A DNA stretch of 64,000 nucleotides. It comes from Branchinecta lynchi (Eukaryota > Arthropoda > Branchiopoda > Anostraca > Branchinectidae). The stretch spans positions 2,418,001 to 2,482,000 of the forward strand of contig JAKZAP010000018.1 of the NCBI GenBank assembly GCA_023053575.1. Direction: 5' to 3'. The notes under the pieces were generated by a model. It saw only the letters and a program-made list of their open reading frames with translations. It was not told the DNA's origin and made no database searches. The position numbers were made by a program, and so were the translations under genes. Shown here in pieces: positions 1 to 10,959 of the stretch (its first letter is position 1; each line of letters starts with the position of its first letter).

Positions 1-170
1 ACCGAATCTGAATATTGTTCGGTAGTCTTCCTATACCAAAACATTCGGTATAGTAACCGGGATACGCTAGTTATACAGAATCCCGAACATGCTATCGGCC
101 TAAACTTATTCGGTATAATAAGTGGAATTCGGTAATTTATTCGTTATAATTGCTAGGATTCGGAAGTTAC
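1..170 (-). repeat. TTCGGTATA-type satellite fragment
   Basis: Dense runs of ACCGAAT, ATTCGGTA and CGGGATTC words. Read on the minus strand it matches the array at 34940-35690, best around 35150-35330. It is the window-edge end of an inverted copy. No coding potential. Confidence 0.8.
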
Positions 171-779
171 CACGAACCTCGAAACTGAAAAGGGATGATC
201 TATGATATCATCGATAGTCCTTACTTTTATTTTATATTCCAAAAAGAATTCCAGAAAGAATATCTATTCATAAATATTCCGAAAATTCCGCCTGCAGCAC
301 TTTTCGTAATATTCTCTATTTTGTGTAACGTCGCGTCATTTGACAGTTTTAGGATTGAGATTTCGAAACATTAAAAGCTAGAATTTGGATGGAAATCAAG
401 ATTAAAATTAAAAGCAAAATTAAATTTTTACAAAAAAAAAAGTATGGGTAGTATATTGGCTAGACTACAGTTACTTCTGCTGCCGAAACGTCGCTCCATC
501 CGGTTACTGGAACTTCTTGGAGTCTCGGTGTTTAATCAACGGTAATGATAGAATTTGTAAGAGAAGCAGTTAGTTTTAGCCGACAGCAAAAAATTGATTT
601 CGAAAATTTTCGCATGCGGCGCTCGATTTAATTTTCTATTGACTGTAAGAGGTAGAACCTGTTACTGCAATTACGCCTGGCAGTATATTCTCCATGTGGC
701 CTTCGTCAGAACGCTGCCTAATAGTTGGCTTATCGTCTTTCATGCTGCCCTTTATTGTTACTCTTCCTACGTAATCGTC
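171..779. other. No gene seen; AT-rich, probably the interior of the element ending at 936
   Basis: No exon or recognisable protein. The word GCGGCGCT near 615-625 recurs near 9640 and, inverted, near 34073, which fits an old element interior. Confidence 0.4.
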
Positions 780-936
780 TCTGTTCCATAATTTAAAGCT
801 CAAATTTCTAGGATTCGGTAAATTTTTTGAAAGATTCGGTAAAATTTTTGAAAGATTCGGTAAAAATTTTGCACTTCATCCCCCCTCCTCCCCCCCCCCC
901 CCCCCTTACACCGAAAATGCACTTGCGACGCCCCTG
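780..936 (-). mobile_element. hAT-like terminal region, inverted copy of 33879-34010
   Basis: Three tandem GATTCGGTAAA words, a C-tract and a terminal GCGACGCCCCTG. On the minus strand this gives CAGGGGCGTCGCAAGTGCA, close to the start of the element at 33879. CAGGGGC termini are typical of hAT-superfamily MITEs. The other end lies outside the window, so no target duplication can be checked. Confidence 0.6.
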
Positions 937-942
937 CTTATG

Positions 943-1080
943 GGGGTAAACACACATGTTGAATCTATATCTGAACTTGGTTTTCTCAGATGATTAGCTA
1001 TTCGGCCTTAAACTGTTTAAATATTCAAGGAGTCTGGCTCCTTGTCAGGCATCTCCTCGTCAGGCTGCCAATCTTCAGGG
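943..1080 (+). repeat. Fragment of the HINE-like family
   Basis: Matches 24960-25080, the segment before the 3' end of HINE-like copy A. Shared words include CTGAACTTGGTTTTCTC, GATTAGCT and TCAAGGAGTCTGGC. The 5' end, the 137-bp repeats and the GGGATCCC end are absent. Confidence 0.65.
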
Positions 1081-1135
1081 TCAACGTCGGGGAAGGAAAC
1101 AAACCAGTAATAAACTACCTGTAATTATCCTGACG

Positions 1136-1254
1136 AGGACCCTTGCCAAGAAGGGCCGAAATATCACTGATGAACAATCGTAACTGACGTATCCGTTGTA
1201 CACATTATTCGAATATATGTTTCAAATTCAGCTTGTGCTCAAAGAATATTTATA
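1136..1254 (+). repeat. GAGGACCC repeat, copy 1
   Basis: Begins GAGGACCCTTGCCAAGAAGG and ends near CTCAAAGAATATTT. Further copies are at 1255-1485, 30205-30300 (3' part) and 41228-41342. Function unknown; it may be the 3' end of a retroposon. Confidence 0.7.
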
Positions 1255-1485
1255 GAGGACCCTTGCCAAGAAGGGCCAAAATATATGAATGAATGAATGA
1301 ATTTTATTTATAGACCGCCAAACAACGAAAGAGGAATGGGCGGAGTAAATAAACAACGAGAAAATAAAATAAAAAAATAAACGAACAAGAAAACTTCGTA
1401 TTAACATGTATACAAAACACGAAAATTCGAACATAGTTCTAATAAAATTTAGCTGACGCATCAGTTTTGCGCTATCAAATAAGAA
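1255..1485 (+). repeat. GAGGACCC repeat, copy 2, split by a LINE tail
   Basis: Starts with the same GAGGACCC block as copy 1 and resumes at AGTTCTAATAAAATTTAG after an insertion. The uninterrupted copy at 41228 reads straight across this junction, so it serves as an empty site. Confidence 0.75.
1285..1434 (-). mobile_element. 5'-truncated LINE 3' end with (ATTC)n tail
   Basis: On the minus strand this is a short AT-rich 3' UTR ending TAAATAAAATTCATTCATTC. The tail resembles that of the LINE at 56455-57840. Only about 150 bp remain, with no reverse-transcriptase sequence. The boundaries come from comparison with the empty copy at 41228. Confidence 0.65.
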
Positions 1486-2039
1486 AATGATTCTAGGAAA
1501 TGTCTTGCAATGAATCTGACATTTTTATTTTTTATTTCTACATTTCTAGTAGGTGAATAATTCAAGCGTAGAGAGGCAAGCACATAGAGGTATCACAAAT
1601 CTGAAAGAATAAGTTCATTCTATGAAATCGACTATCCCTTGATATCGGAGGAACGAAGTAACGCATTTCTATCGAGTTTTCAAGAATATTTAAGTGAGTA
1701 AGCGATATGTTACTAGACGTGTTGGACCTTAGACCTACTCGGTTAAACTCTAAGATTGGCAGTTAAAACTGAAAAGTCTTCGACCTTCAACCCACTACAC
1801 ATTTTTTCATCAAGTTTTCCACTTTTTCACAACACATCCAATTTCACATTCGTCAACTAGATCGGTTTCAAATGCGATTAGTAACATAAGCTGGTCAGCC
1901 AATGTTGAACGCAAGTGGCCTTAACCAACGCTCATCTTGCTAAAATGTTTTTCCCCTTTTTCCGAGGTAATATGGATGGTCTTGGCCAGCTTGAAAGCTT
2001 AATTCCATACTTAGTGAAGACATTTTTCAATTTACGAGA
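1486..2039. other. No gene seen
   Basis: No supported exon, LINE domain or repeat match was recognised. Confidence 0.4.
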
Positions 2040-2800
2040 AATTTCAAATATTTTCTTTTTGTTTGTTTCGAGGCTCTCCTGGCAGGATCGACTAAAAGCA
2101 GGAAAGGAAAGGCAAGAGAAAAGCAGGAAAGAATACTAAAACCAGGAAGGGCAAACTAAAACGAGGAAAGAATGACCAAGATCGAGGATTCGAAAACCTG
2201 GCAAGCCTTTCATCTGTTTAGTATCCCGTGAGGGGTAAGCAACTTCCATTTGTTAAAGTTCACCTTTTCCTCCTTTTAGTATTCGAAAAAATTGGCAAGC
2301 CTTTCGTCTGTTTAGTATCCCGTGAGGGGTCGGCAACTTCCATTTGTTAAAGTTCACCTTTTCCTCCTTTTAGTATTCGAAAAAACTGGCAAGCCTTTCC
2401 TAGTATCCCGTGGGAGACTAAAAGGAGGAAAAGGTGAACTTTTACAAGCGTAAGTTGCCCACACCTCACGAGATACTAAACAGAGGAAAAGCACGGCACA
2501 GCTTGCCAGTTTTTTTTAATACTAAAAGGCGAACTTTTACGAAGGTTAGTTGCTGACCCATCACGGGATACTAAACAGAGGAAAGGCTGCCAGTTTTTGG
2601 AATTCCTAATTTCTTTCCTCGTTTTGGTACTCTCCGTGACAAGCTACTAAAACCAGGAAAGAGATGGTGGACTTGAAATATCTTAGTTGCCGACCCCTCG
2701 CTGGACGCATGATCGCCTACCGACAAGGTACTAAAATGAGGAGAAGGTGAACTGTTACAAATGTAAGTTTCCGACACCTGACGGGATAGCTAGGGAGGCA
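2040..2800. repeat. Direct and inverted ~100-bp repeat array
   Basis: Two head-to-tail units of about 102 bp (2194-2295 and 2296-2397) contain GTTTAGTATCCCGTGAGGGG and CTTTTCCTCCTTTTAGTAT. From 2410 on, the same unit continues in the opposite orientation two or three times, so the region can fold back. It abuts the dead LINE downstream. Confidence 0.75.
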
Positions 2801-2817
2801 CAAACCAGTGAGTATGT

Positions 2818-4570
2818 ATGGGTCGAGGCCTGGGTCGAGAGCATGACAGCCAGAACTCAAGCTCCACCTCTAGTCAAAAACTGCACAACTGGTTGGCTAC
2901 CCCCACCCATGCAACAACCCTCCAATTTCTCGACCCGGCTTCCCCCACCACCGTCTCAACTGCATCCCTACGAGCTGACAAGCTACCCGACAAGCTACCC
3001 TCAAGTAAAAACGTCAAATCGTTTCGAGATACTAGCAAAACAGTGAAAAAATGTGTTGCTGACAACTACAGATTCCCCAAACTCCTCCTCTCAAACGTTC
3101 GATCATTAGCAAATAAAGTTGAAGAATTTGAACAATGCCTCCTAAATGTTAACATTGATATAGCCTGTCTATGTGAAACTTGGTCAGCTACGGAGGACAT
3201 GGTAAAACTTGACGTGTATACCAGCTATATCCAACCCCGACTAAACCCAGATGGAATGACTGTTGTCCATGGGGGAGGAGTTGGAATTGTGTGTCGCTCA
3301 TCCATACCGAGTCGCCTCCTACAGATTAAAGATGTCCCAAATAAACAAAATTTTAAAGTACTGTGGATCCGGGCCCGCCCCAAACTCCTTCCGAAAGAAG
3401 TTTCGTCGATGATTTTTGGGGTTGTTTACTACCCACCCCGTGTAGCCTTTCGAAAAGATCTAGTCCAGTACCTTCAGAAATATACTGACTCTTTACGCTG
3501 CAAATACCCCTCAGCCTCGATAATAATTACTGGTGATTTCAACGACATTGACCATAATTGGCTAACAAATACTCTCTCATTGACCCAAGTCGTGAAAATT
3601 CCAACGAGAGAAAATCGCACGCTGGATATAATTCTCACGAACTGTGAAGAATTTTACCGACATCCGTTCAGTGTTCCAGCTATAGGCTTTAGTGGCCATC
3701 TCTCGATAGTATGGGAACCGAATGGTTTCCAGCCGCAACGCGAGAAGAGAGAAATTTCCTAAAGGCTTTATAGTGATGACAAAGTAAAGGAATATAGAGC
3801 ACGTCTGCAGTCTCTGAATTGGTTTGATGCTAAAGCTAGAAAGTGGCGAGTTAAAGGACAGCTGAACAATGAAACCATACTTGAACACACCATGGAGAAT
3901 GCATTTACAGACATTGCCACGGAGATCATTCTTCTCCTGAGCGTGACGTTTGCAAAATAGGGATGTTCGTTTCTGGGGGTTTGCACATGCAGACTCCAAG
4001 ACAAAAAGCGCAATTCATTCAAATCTTGTACGGCGCTGGCCGGATCGTATTGGAATTTCTTCTAGATGTATGTTTGGGCTTAACTGGTTAAAAAATATTC
4101 CAGAAGAAGGCTTGATTGGAGACATTTGTTCATTTCTAAAATTGTTCGGTACTGAAACAAGGACAGATGCAAAATGGAGCAAAAATCATAGCTTGGAAAC
4201 TCTATTTCGTATTTGGATCGGGTTTTCTGCAGGCAATGTTGACGGAAGTCATAGAGATAGGGATGATACTTGGTACTCTTCATTCAGGTGTCCTTTAATG
4301 GTCGAGAAGTTTTGTACTGAGCTTTATGATATGTATTTAGAGATTTTCCCTGAAAAGTGCGTCAAGTTAAAGCCCAATTGCAAGCCTTGGATGACTAATG
4401 AAATTCGAAGCCTAACTGATGAACGCAACTCCTTTAACTCCTTATTTAGATCTGGGCTAGCCGAGTAAGCCAAGAAATTACGAAATGTCATTGTGCGCAA
4501 AGTCCGAAATGGTCGTCGTTCAAATCGGATGTATTGCGAGGAGGGACAGACGGACATTTTATTACACAAC
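2818..4570 (+). pseudogene. CR1/L2-like LINE: APE endonuclease and linker, dead
   Basis: The first frame (to 3762) carries an AP-endonuclease-like domain: LLSNVRSL, the catalytic-Glu motif CETW, GGGVGIV, GDFND and LDIILTN, in family order. The expected SDH catalytic motif reads SGH (GGC at 3694-3696), which should kill nicking. The frame then stops. Downstream frames, including 3950-4468, keep linker motifs such as KPWMTNEIRSL, which normally precede the reverse transcriptase. No reverse transcriptase follows, so the copy is truncated as well as frameshifted. The first ~60 residues look unrelated and may be flanking repeat. An inverted copy of part of the linker is at 32745-33225. Confidence 0.85.
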
Positions 4571-5051
4571 ATTATTACAAGGACGTGGTATTACGATGAA
4601 CTATCATAAATTATACGGAGACATACGCCAGTTACGGTCGACTGAGGAACTCATGTCAATATAGACCAATTCTTAATACACGCACTTTCTCTAACGCACT
4701 TTCTTACACGTTTTGACTAATTAAAGCATTTCTTTTTATAGTCGTACTGTTCTTTGCGTTAAATTTCATTTATGAGAAAATTTTGACGGATTAACTAACT
4801 TCTTTAATGTTTCGGCTTAACTTGTCCTTTTAAAAATTTTATCGATTATCTAACTTTTTACATATTTAGGCGAAACTTGTAAAAAAAAATTTACGATAAT
4901 GTCAAGTTTTCGCTGTGAATGTAGCCTGTACCTTCTGAATTAGACTCTAACATCCTTTCGGAGAGAAAACAGTTGAGTCTCCACTGGCAATTGTAATGTG
5001 TCGTAACTCGTAACCACAATTTTTTGTGATTTCCTGGAGGAGCACGGCTGC
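4571..5051. other. No gene seen
   Basis: AT-rich sequence downstream of the dead LINE. No exon or repeat match found. Confidence 0.4.
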
Positions 5052-5373
5052 CAGAGGCGTTAGTAGCCAAAATGTTCGTGGGGGGGGGGGCTAGGTATTT
5101 ACCGACTGGTTGGTAATTTCTACCGACCGTTTTTGCACATGAAAGTTTTAAGAAAACCGACTGATTTTCAATATTTTAAGAGAAATAATCTAATGTTCTA
5201 ATGAAAGATCGGCTGATTTTCATAATAAAACGATTAAAATCAATCGTTTTTTACTGAAAAATCAACTATTTTTACGAAAAACAGGCGCTTTGCACCGACG
5301 TCGGTTATTTTTTACCGACTGGCTGACAACATTGGGAGGGGGGCGTCCCCCACCCTCATACGTGAGGCCCCTG
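5052..5373 (-). mobile_element. hAT-type MITE, copy 1 (322 bp)
   Basis: Ends are CAGAGGCGTTAGTAGCC and, inverted, CAGGGGCCTCACGTATG. The interior holds runs of CCGACTG and CGGTCGATTTT words on either strand. It is the inverted counterpart of 34550-34835. Flanking octamers (acggctgc, cccgctac) agree at 5 of 8 bases, a decayed hAT-style duplication. No transposase. It sits about 200 bp downstream of the TRAPPC1 stop codon. Confidence 0.75.
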
Positions 5374-5576
5374 CCCGCTACAATGAAGAATGCACTGTGC
5401 GGTTCGTTCAACTACCACTGCCTCAGTTTGCCAACTCACAAAACTGCTTATGACAGTTTAATTCCACCTAACCGAGAGCCGTCGAAACTCCTGCTGAATC
5501 AAGCTTGCCACATCCGATATGTCTTGCTCCAACCACCACGGAAATCGGACTCACTTCTTTCAGATGGTAGGTTCAA
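5374..5576 (-). other. TRAPPC1: Likely TRAPPC1 3' UTR
   Basis: Lies between the TRAPPC1 stop and the hAT MITE. The only poly(A)-signal-like word seen is a variant ATTAAA on the minus strand near 5456-5461, so the cleavage site is uncertain. Confidence 0.4.
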
Positions 5577-5705
5577 TTAGCCTACTCTTGCTGAATAGAG
5601 GGCAGACTGTTTCACCAAGTCATCAAGCTTTTGTTTGAACAGCTCACTAGTAATCACCTCCTCCTTATCACACACTGGATTCATGACCACATACGGAACA
5701 TACAC
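5577..5705 (-). CDS. TRAPPC1: TRAPPC1 exon 3 (C-terminus)
   Basis: 129 bp encoding 42 residues and a TAA stop. The acceptor is TTTTTAG (CT at 5706-5707 on the plus strand) and the exon enters in phase 0. It starts VYVPYVVMNPVC and ends YSARVG, lining up with the C-terminus of animal TRAPPC1 (family pattern YVELVVKNPLC ... FFSARAG), including the exact end of the protein. Intron 2 (5706-8485, 2.8 kb) carries a LINE fragment and a MITE but no other exon. Confidence 0.96.
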   Translation of the reverse strand: MYVPYVVMNPVCDKEEVITSELFKQKLDDLVKQSALYSARVG

Positions 5706-5867
5706 CTAAAAATGAACATTTGAAGACAATCAGTTCAACGCAAGCCTTACCAGGCGGTCGATGAGGTTCACCATCCGACCTCTTCTTGCTATCTAATAAC
5801 TTACCCTACTTCAATACACCGTGTCCGTCCGCGGGAGTCTCTATCTGCAATTTCGCATATGCCAGAT

Positions 5868-6400
5868 TTATTTATTTATACGTGACCCACTTTAGGCATA
5901 ACAGCGGAGTATGAGTAAAATACACAAAGTAAAATGTACGTATTAAAACACTTAAACAAAACAATGTAAATAAACATGACAACATTCTTTTCATATAGTT
6001 TAAAACACACACTAAATAGAATTAAAAAATTTACACAATGACAAGCACATTATTGGGGTTCAAGAATGAAAAACTGGCTAATAATTTCATGGGCTGAGAG
6101 GGCAGGATGTTTGTGGAGGGAAAATAGATTTGAATACGAACGAAAAAGTGTATTGATACTAGCCTGAACATTAAAATTCGAAACCAATTTACGATTACGA
6201 AAAGATTTTGGAAGATACATGAGAAATTCACAGTACTTAAAGAAACAACTTCTCAAATTTTTTACATCTTTTTTCCTTAGGATATGGTAAATTCCGGAAC
6301 AATTGTGAATATATGGGCCACCAAAAGCAGTATACAACCTTCCGAGCGCCTTGCGTGAATATTTTCCTCTCTTTGGGACCAAACGCCCGTAACCAATCTA
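5868..6400 (-). mobile_element. LINE C-terminal fragment with (AAAT)n tail
   Basis: A minus-strand frame (6382 down to 6050) contains FFKYCEFLMYLPKSFRNRKL. This resembles FFKCAKFLLGLPLWSRNRRV in the LINE at 56455-57840, so it is the C-terminal part of a related element. Downstream on the minus strand is an AT-rich 3' UTR ending GTGGGTCACGTATAAATAAA. No reverse-transcriptase core is left. It lies in TRAPPC1 intron 2. Confidence 0.7.
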
Positions 6401-7105
6401 ATTGAATTTGATACTGTTTTTAAAATAGAGGAATGAGACTACTTCAGCTCATCTGAACGGTATTTCAAGTTGCCTAGACCCTGTTTCAAAATACCACTCA
6501 TTAACTCACTAGATTTCTTTACAGCATAATTGACCATACCGAACTGCTGGTATAGAGAGATGCTATCTTCCGGAAACTGATATCAATCCTACCCAGACCT
6601 AACCCGAACCCAGTTGCCTCATAATCTGATCCGGTTATCCTGATGCTTGTCAAGTTTCTCTGAATAACGGTACAATTTCTGATGAAATTTCTTTAAGGTC
6701 CGGCTTGCACTCAAAGTTTGTGATTATAACACCTTAAAGTACCAACGACACAAATGCGTTTCCCTCCTAGTTTGGTAGGCGTACCAACTTTATCCAAGAA
6801 CAGCCTTTCCACCAGATTTCTCATCTAAAGACGAAGCACGTTTCTTTCGTACTGAGAGGACATTTCTGCGAATCACGATTGGTGTTTTCTCGTTAATGCC
6901 ACTCGATGGTCGTTTTCGCGTGAACCGCTCGACGGGTGGCGTCCCCATCCAGCTGAATGGGTACCTCCCATTAAACGGTGCTCCTTGAGCTCTACCCGGT
7001 TAGAGGTCTCAACCCGTTTGCGTGGTGATGTCATCTTCGCGTGGATGTTGTCTTCTACCGAGCTGAAACGCCATCCCACGAAAATGTCCCCCCAATATCT
7101 AACGT
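6401..7105. other. No gene seen (TRAPPC1 intron 2)
   Basis: No exon or repeat match recognised. The open frame around 6873-7079 on the minus strand has no recognisable similarity or splice context. Confidence 0.35.
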
Positions 7106-7398
7106 CCCGATGAAAAATTTATCTCAGAAAAGTAGTATGAAGTTGTACGAAAAAGTAGAATGGAGTACTAACTGATTCTACCTACTTCAAGGCTACCATG
7201 TTTACTGCATTCTCCTGCATGCTACTATTATCAAGACTGGATGCTACTAAAGCAAGAGAGGATGCTACTGGATACTACGACTTAAGAATGGCCCAGTCTG
7301 AGGCACATTAAATGATAGTACTCCTTACTATTACATATCACTAGAACTTTTTCGTACAACTATCATACAACTACGCAGGCTAGACATTTTTTATCGGG
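7106..7398 (+). mobile_element. MITE with CCCGATGAAAAAT ends, copy 1 (293 bp)
   Basis: Terminal inverted repeats are CCCGATGAAAAAT and ATTTTTTATCGGG. The interior is rich in TACTA/TAGTA words and has no frame. The second full copy is at 28127-28429 in the same orientation. No target duplication is clear at either copy, so the superfamily is unassigned. Confidence 0.8.
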
Positions 7399-8264
7399 GT
7401 CTAGGCGAATACTCAACGTGACTGGAAAGGCCACTCCTTGATTCGCCAAGAAAAGACACGAGCAAAAACTTGCTGTATTTCGATTCGGAGATTACTGAAG
7501 AAAGGTAAGCCAGTTCAATTGCGTCTGCCAGACGGGAGTCGCATAACTGGGTTGACAGACTGCTAACAAAACTGCGAGGTGCAGATCACGTCTCAGGAGT
7601 CAAGGAGTGGCAACAAATTTCTTAGTCTATAATTTTCCTGGAACGGGATGCGCTGAAGCCACTGGATGTGCGACGAGAATCCGGCAAATCAGCACCCAGC
7701 TACACAACCACCAATCCTCAGATCAAGCTTTGGAATTCTCTTCCATCTTATTTAATATAATTATTTAATATAATGTAATCTTATGTTTATTTTTCACCCA
7801 TCGTACAGGAAAGAGAATGTGATGGAATATAAAAAAGTAAGAAAAAAACACAAAAAGATCACACATATAAATAAAAAAATGTCAAAGAACAATCCCAATT
7901 TGAAATATCTTTTCCGGTTCTATTGAGTTTCTCGGGCTGAAATAAATATTTCCATTTTCCCGTTTTCTTCGGATCTTATGTTTATTTGTTATTTAATTTC
8001 CACCGATTTATATCCATTGGTCTCATTGATTACGCGGTAATCAAAGCGCGATTCCAAGTCTTTATAAAGTGTTTAAGCCTGTACAAGCTTAGCTCTTGCG
8101 GTCGCAGCATTTCTCTAGTATGTGTTTTTTTTCTTTCATTACACTGATCCATATTATGTTGATAAAAAATCAGATTTTTAGTATTGAACAAACTTATCAC
8201 ATAAACCGTTGGTGGTGGAAGTAGTAGACAAAATAAGGAGGTGACTGAATGACCTCTCAGTGAC
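7399..8264. other. No gene seen (TRAPPC1 intron 2)
   Basis: No exon recognised. AAAAGACACGAGCAA near 7452 recurs near 23625, hinting at old dispersed repeats. Confidence 0.35.
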
Positions 8265-8470
8265 TTCAGTACTCTTGATGACTATCTCTCCTTGCCGATA
8301 AAAAATGTCCGGCCTCTCTGGGTACCTAGCGGAAGAAAGGCAGAAGCGGTGTCACAGCTGCTCCCAAAGATCTCCGTGATTGTTAGACACAGGATTTGTG
8401 TCTCGAGTTTGAGTCTTTACGGACACGTTACTCCTTCTTCCTGAGGATCAATGGCGTGTTTTGGAAGAGT
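8265..8470 (+). repeat. Dispersed repeat, empty-site version of the HINE-like copy A locus
   Basis: GACTATCTCTCCTTG ... GGAAGAAAGGCAGAAG ... GTGTCACAGCTGCTC matches 23945-24062. The next segment, CCTGAGGATCAATGGCGTGT, matches 25159-25180. In the second locus HINE-like copy A lies exactly between these two blocks; here they are contiguous. It ends 15 bp from the TRAPPC1 exon 2 donor. Confidence 0.85.
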
Positions 8471-8485
8471 ATGGAGGTGACTTAC

Positions 8486-8695
8486 TTGACTATAGATCGC
8501 TGTCAGTAGGTCCTGGACGCCTACAACAGTGACATCAGTGTTTATTACAAACTTGACGCCAGAGGGTGGCTCAAGCATTGTCAGTCTGTATTTATTTGTC
8601 TTATACGAGACAAACCTCTCTTTGATGCTAAGTGGAGAGATCTTTGAAACAAAGGATTTCAGGGAGTAGAGCATTCCAAACATCAGCTTTCCTTC
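8486..8695 (-). CDS. TRAPPC1: TRAPPC1 exon 2 (longin-like core)
   Basis: 210 bp, 70 codons, phase 0 at both ends. The acceptor is ATTTTAG before GAA (8695) and the donor is CAA then GTAAGT (8480-8485 on the plus strand). Residues run EGKLMFGMLYSLKSFVSKIS through VKFVINTD to DLLTAIYSQ. They match animal TRAPPC1 at KLMYGMLFS, SFVSKMSPL, GIKVVMNTD and the IYS boundary. This is the main part of the sybindin/longin-like fold shared by Bet5 and TRAPPC1. Confidence 0.97.
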
Positions 8696-9574
8696 CTAAA
8701 ATTTTCAATCAATCAATACATATATCCAAAAAGCTTTTCTACAACAGGCAGTCAAAGTCATAGGAAACATTTACCGCTGACATTAGTCAAGGAAAAAAAA
8801 AATTAATTCATAAGATTCATGAAAAACGTCCAGAAATAAATGTTGGAAAACTGAAACTTTCTAGAAGCTGCGACAACTTCTTAGCGGCGCCTGAACGGCT
8901 AGGGGTTTAACAATTCTTGACACTTGGAATATGGAAAGTGCCAAATAAATTAAGCTCGCCGACAACAAAGGTTCAGTTCACGGGCGCTCACCCAGGGAAG
9001 CTGAATGGGGGGTGGTAGTGCGCCCGAAAAAGTCAGTAAGGCTAGTTATTTACCAAGCAACTGAGTTGCCATCCAGCTTGGACATATGCTGTTCTGGGTT
9101 CTCGAGCGTTTGAGACTTCAGGAATTGAATTCTCATTCGCAAGTTTCGAGCTTGCCAGATTGATAGTTTTCACATGATTCGTTATGTACCAATATCTCTC
9201 AATTCATGTCAAAATCAGGTTAGTTTCTTAACAGAATAGAATTTGGTGACGTATTTCCTCCAGTGTCAAGCTGTAATGACGCGCCTGATTTTTCCAACAT
9301 GTCGCTTGATTTCGATTTTTCTTAATATTTTTTAACTGGAAACTCAGAACAGGTCTGTTCTTCTTCAAGTTTTTTTCAGTTTCTGAATGATCAGTAGGCT
9401 ACTTATGTTTCGGGAAGGGTCAGACAGAAGCATATTACCAACTTCCAGCTAAATGTCTCACATTTTCTGGATTTGTCGTGAACGAAGACAAACAGGAAGA
9501 TCCATCCGAAGTGGCCTTAAAGTTTTAGGCATGGAATATCGGGGCTCGGGTCACACCAAATCTGCATTTTATAG
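8696..9574. other. No gene seen (TRAPPC1 intron 1)
   Basis: No exon or recognisable repeat. Intron 1 continues to 13389. Confidence 0.4.
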
Positions 9575-10054
9575 GGGGGGGGGGGGGGGTAGTGTTTTGC
9601 ACGAAAAAAGGCATGACCTACTTACAAAATTTCGCTTGCGGCGCTAATTTTCATTCTGTCTGATATACCCTGCTGTAAGTCCGGCCATTGCGGAAGCGAG
9701 TTCCTTTTGTTATAAATGACGATCATCGTAAGTTTCGTGTCATCATAAAGTGCTGCGTTTCTTGGCTACTGTTTTGAACTAGTATGGCTCTTGAGCCTTG
9801 TCGTACATCTGTCGTACATTTTGAGGTAGTCACCTCTCACGCACAATCCCTTCAACCCCCCCCCCCCCCCCCCGAGCCGTAGATAAGACTAGGCTTCTTC
9901 CCTCTTCAACGCTTGCAGGTATCGGCGGTATCGCCTGTGTTATTACTACACTATTATGCGACAAAAACAAAAATGGGAGGCAGGGCGCCGGCAGGCACCC
10001 TACCCCCCCCCCCCCCCCCCCCCCCACCTCGAGTTTTGGCTAGCGACGCCCCTG
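9575..10054 (+). mobile_element. hAT-like remnant ending GACGCCCCTG
   Basis: The right end, CTAGCGACGCCCCTG, is the inverted form of the CAGGGGCGTC termini seen at 33879 and 34550. Inside are G- and C-tracts (9575, 9857, 10005) and the word GCTTGCGGCGCTAA shared with the left-edge element. The left terminus is not resolved, so the start is approximate. Confidence 0.4.
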
Positions 10055-10079
10055 GGTATGATGATTTGAATGTACTTAC

Positions 10080-10145
10080 AATGAGGAAAAGATTATTCGA
10101 ATGTTTGTATTTAGCTTCTTCTAGTTTTTCTTTCAGGTTTTGCAC
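10080..10145 (-). other. Possible 66-bp cassette exon in TRAPPC1 intron 1
   Basis: On the minus strand, TTTGCTAG precedes GTG and ATT is followed by GTAAGT. The 66-bp segment is open only in the phase that fits TRAPPC1 exons 1 and 2 (0 in, 0 out). It would insert 22 residues, VQNLKEKLEEAKYKHSNNLF plus two, of coiled-coil-like composition. No known TRAPPC1 has such an insertion, and the three main exons already give the family's normal 145 aa. It may be an alternative exon or chance. Confidence 0.2.
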
Positions 10146-10959
10146 CTAGCAAACAACAACACCAAATCGTTCAAACTGAGAACACTATGGTCAATAGATG
10201 ATGCCATATGAGACAAAGTAGGCCTTACAGAAGTTAGGTATTGGTGCATGATTAATTTCGCTAGTAGGCTAGACAGCATTCAATCGACTGTGACTATACA
10301 CACAAAATTATGTTGCTTTTGTGAACAGTCATTTGGGAAAAGAACCACAATTCAAAACCGAAAGATTTTCAAATTTCTTCTTTGCCAAAAGCTGACTGAA
10401 ATTCCCTTGCTATTAACTCACGGGGAGAGGACCTGCCCCTTCATAGGGACAGGTCCAGACATGGGCACTGCAAACCCCCTAATCAAATTTATATTTCTTA
10501 AAACTGTTTTTCAGAGCTGTTACAGACAAACACTTCTTCTGTCAAAAATTCCAGCAGTTGCACTCCTGCAATCATAGCAAATAAAGTTTAGTGTCACTTC
10601 TTGTGAACGACATTAAGCTCTGGGTACGCATTGTGGTTGGAACCTCATCCCGGTAGGCTACTTCCGTAACCACCTACATTGGCAGTGATTTTTATTTAGG
10701 TAGTTAAATACTAGCTCCATCATGTTCAGACCAGTTCAATTTTATTAAATTAATAAAGGAACAAAATAAATTTCGACCCCTACAAAGCTCCATGGCCCGT
10801 TACATAGGGGTTAATACCACAATGTCCAAGAAAGTGACAGTTCGGAGTTAAATTTTATTTCTGTGAAGGCAGCATATCGGGCAGGTACGCATAACAACAG
10901 CCAGAAGCTCATATTCGTTTCTTATTTATTGTTTGTTAGTTTGCATCTTACTTGTATTG
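10146..10959. other. No gene seen (TRAPPC1 intron 1)
   Basis: No exon, LINE domain or repeat match recognised. Confidence 0.35.
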
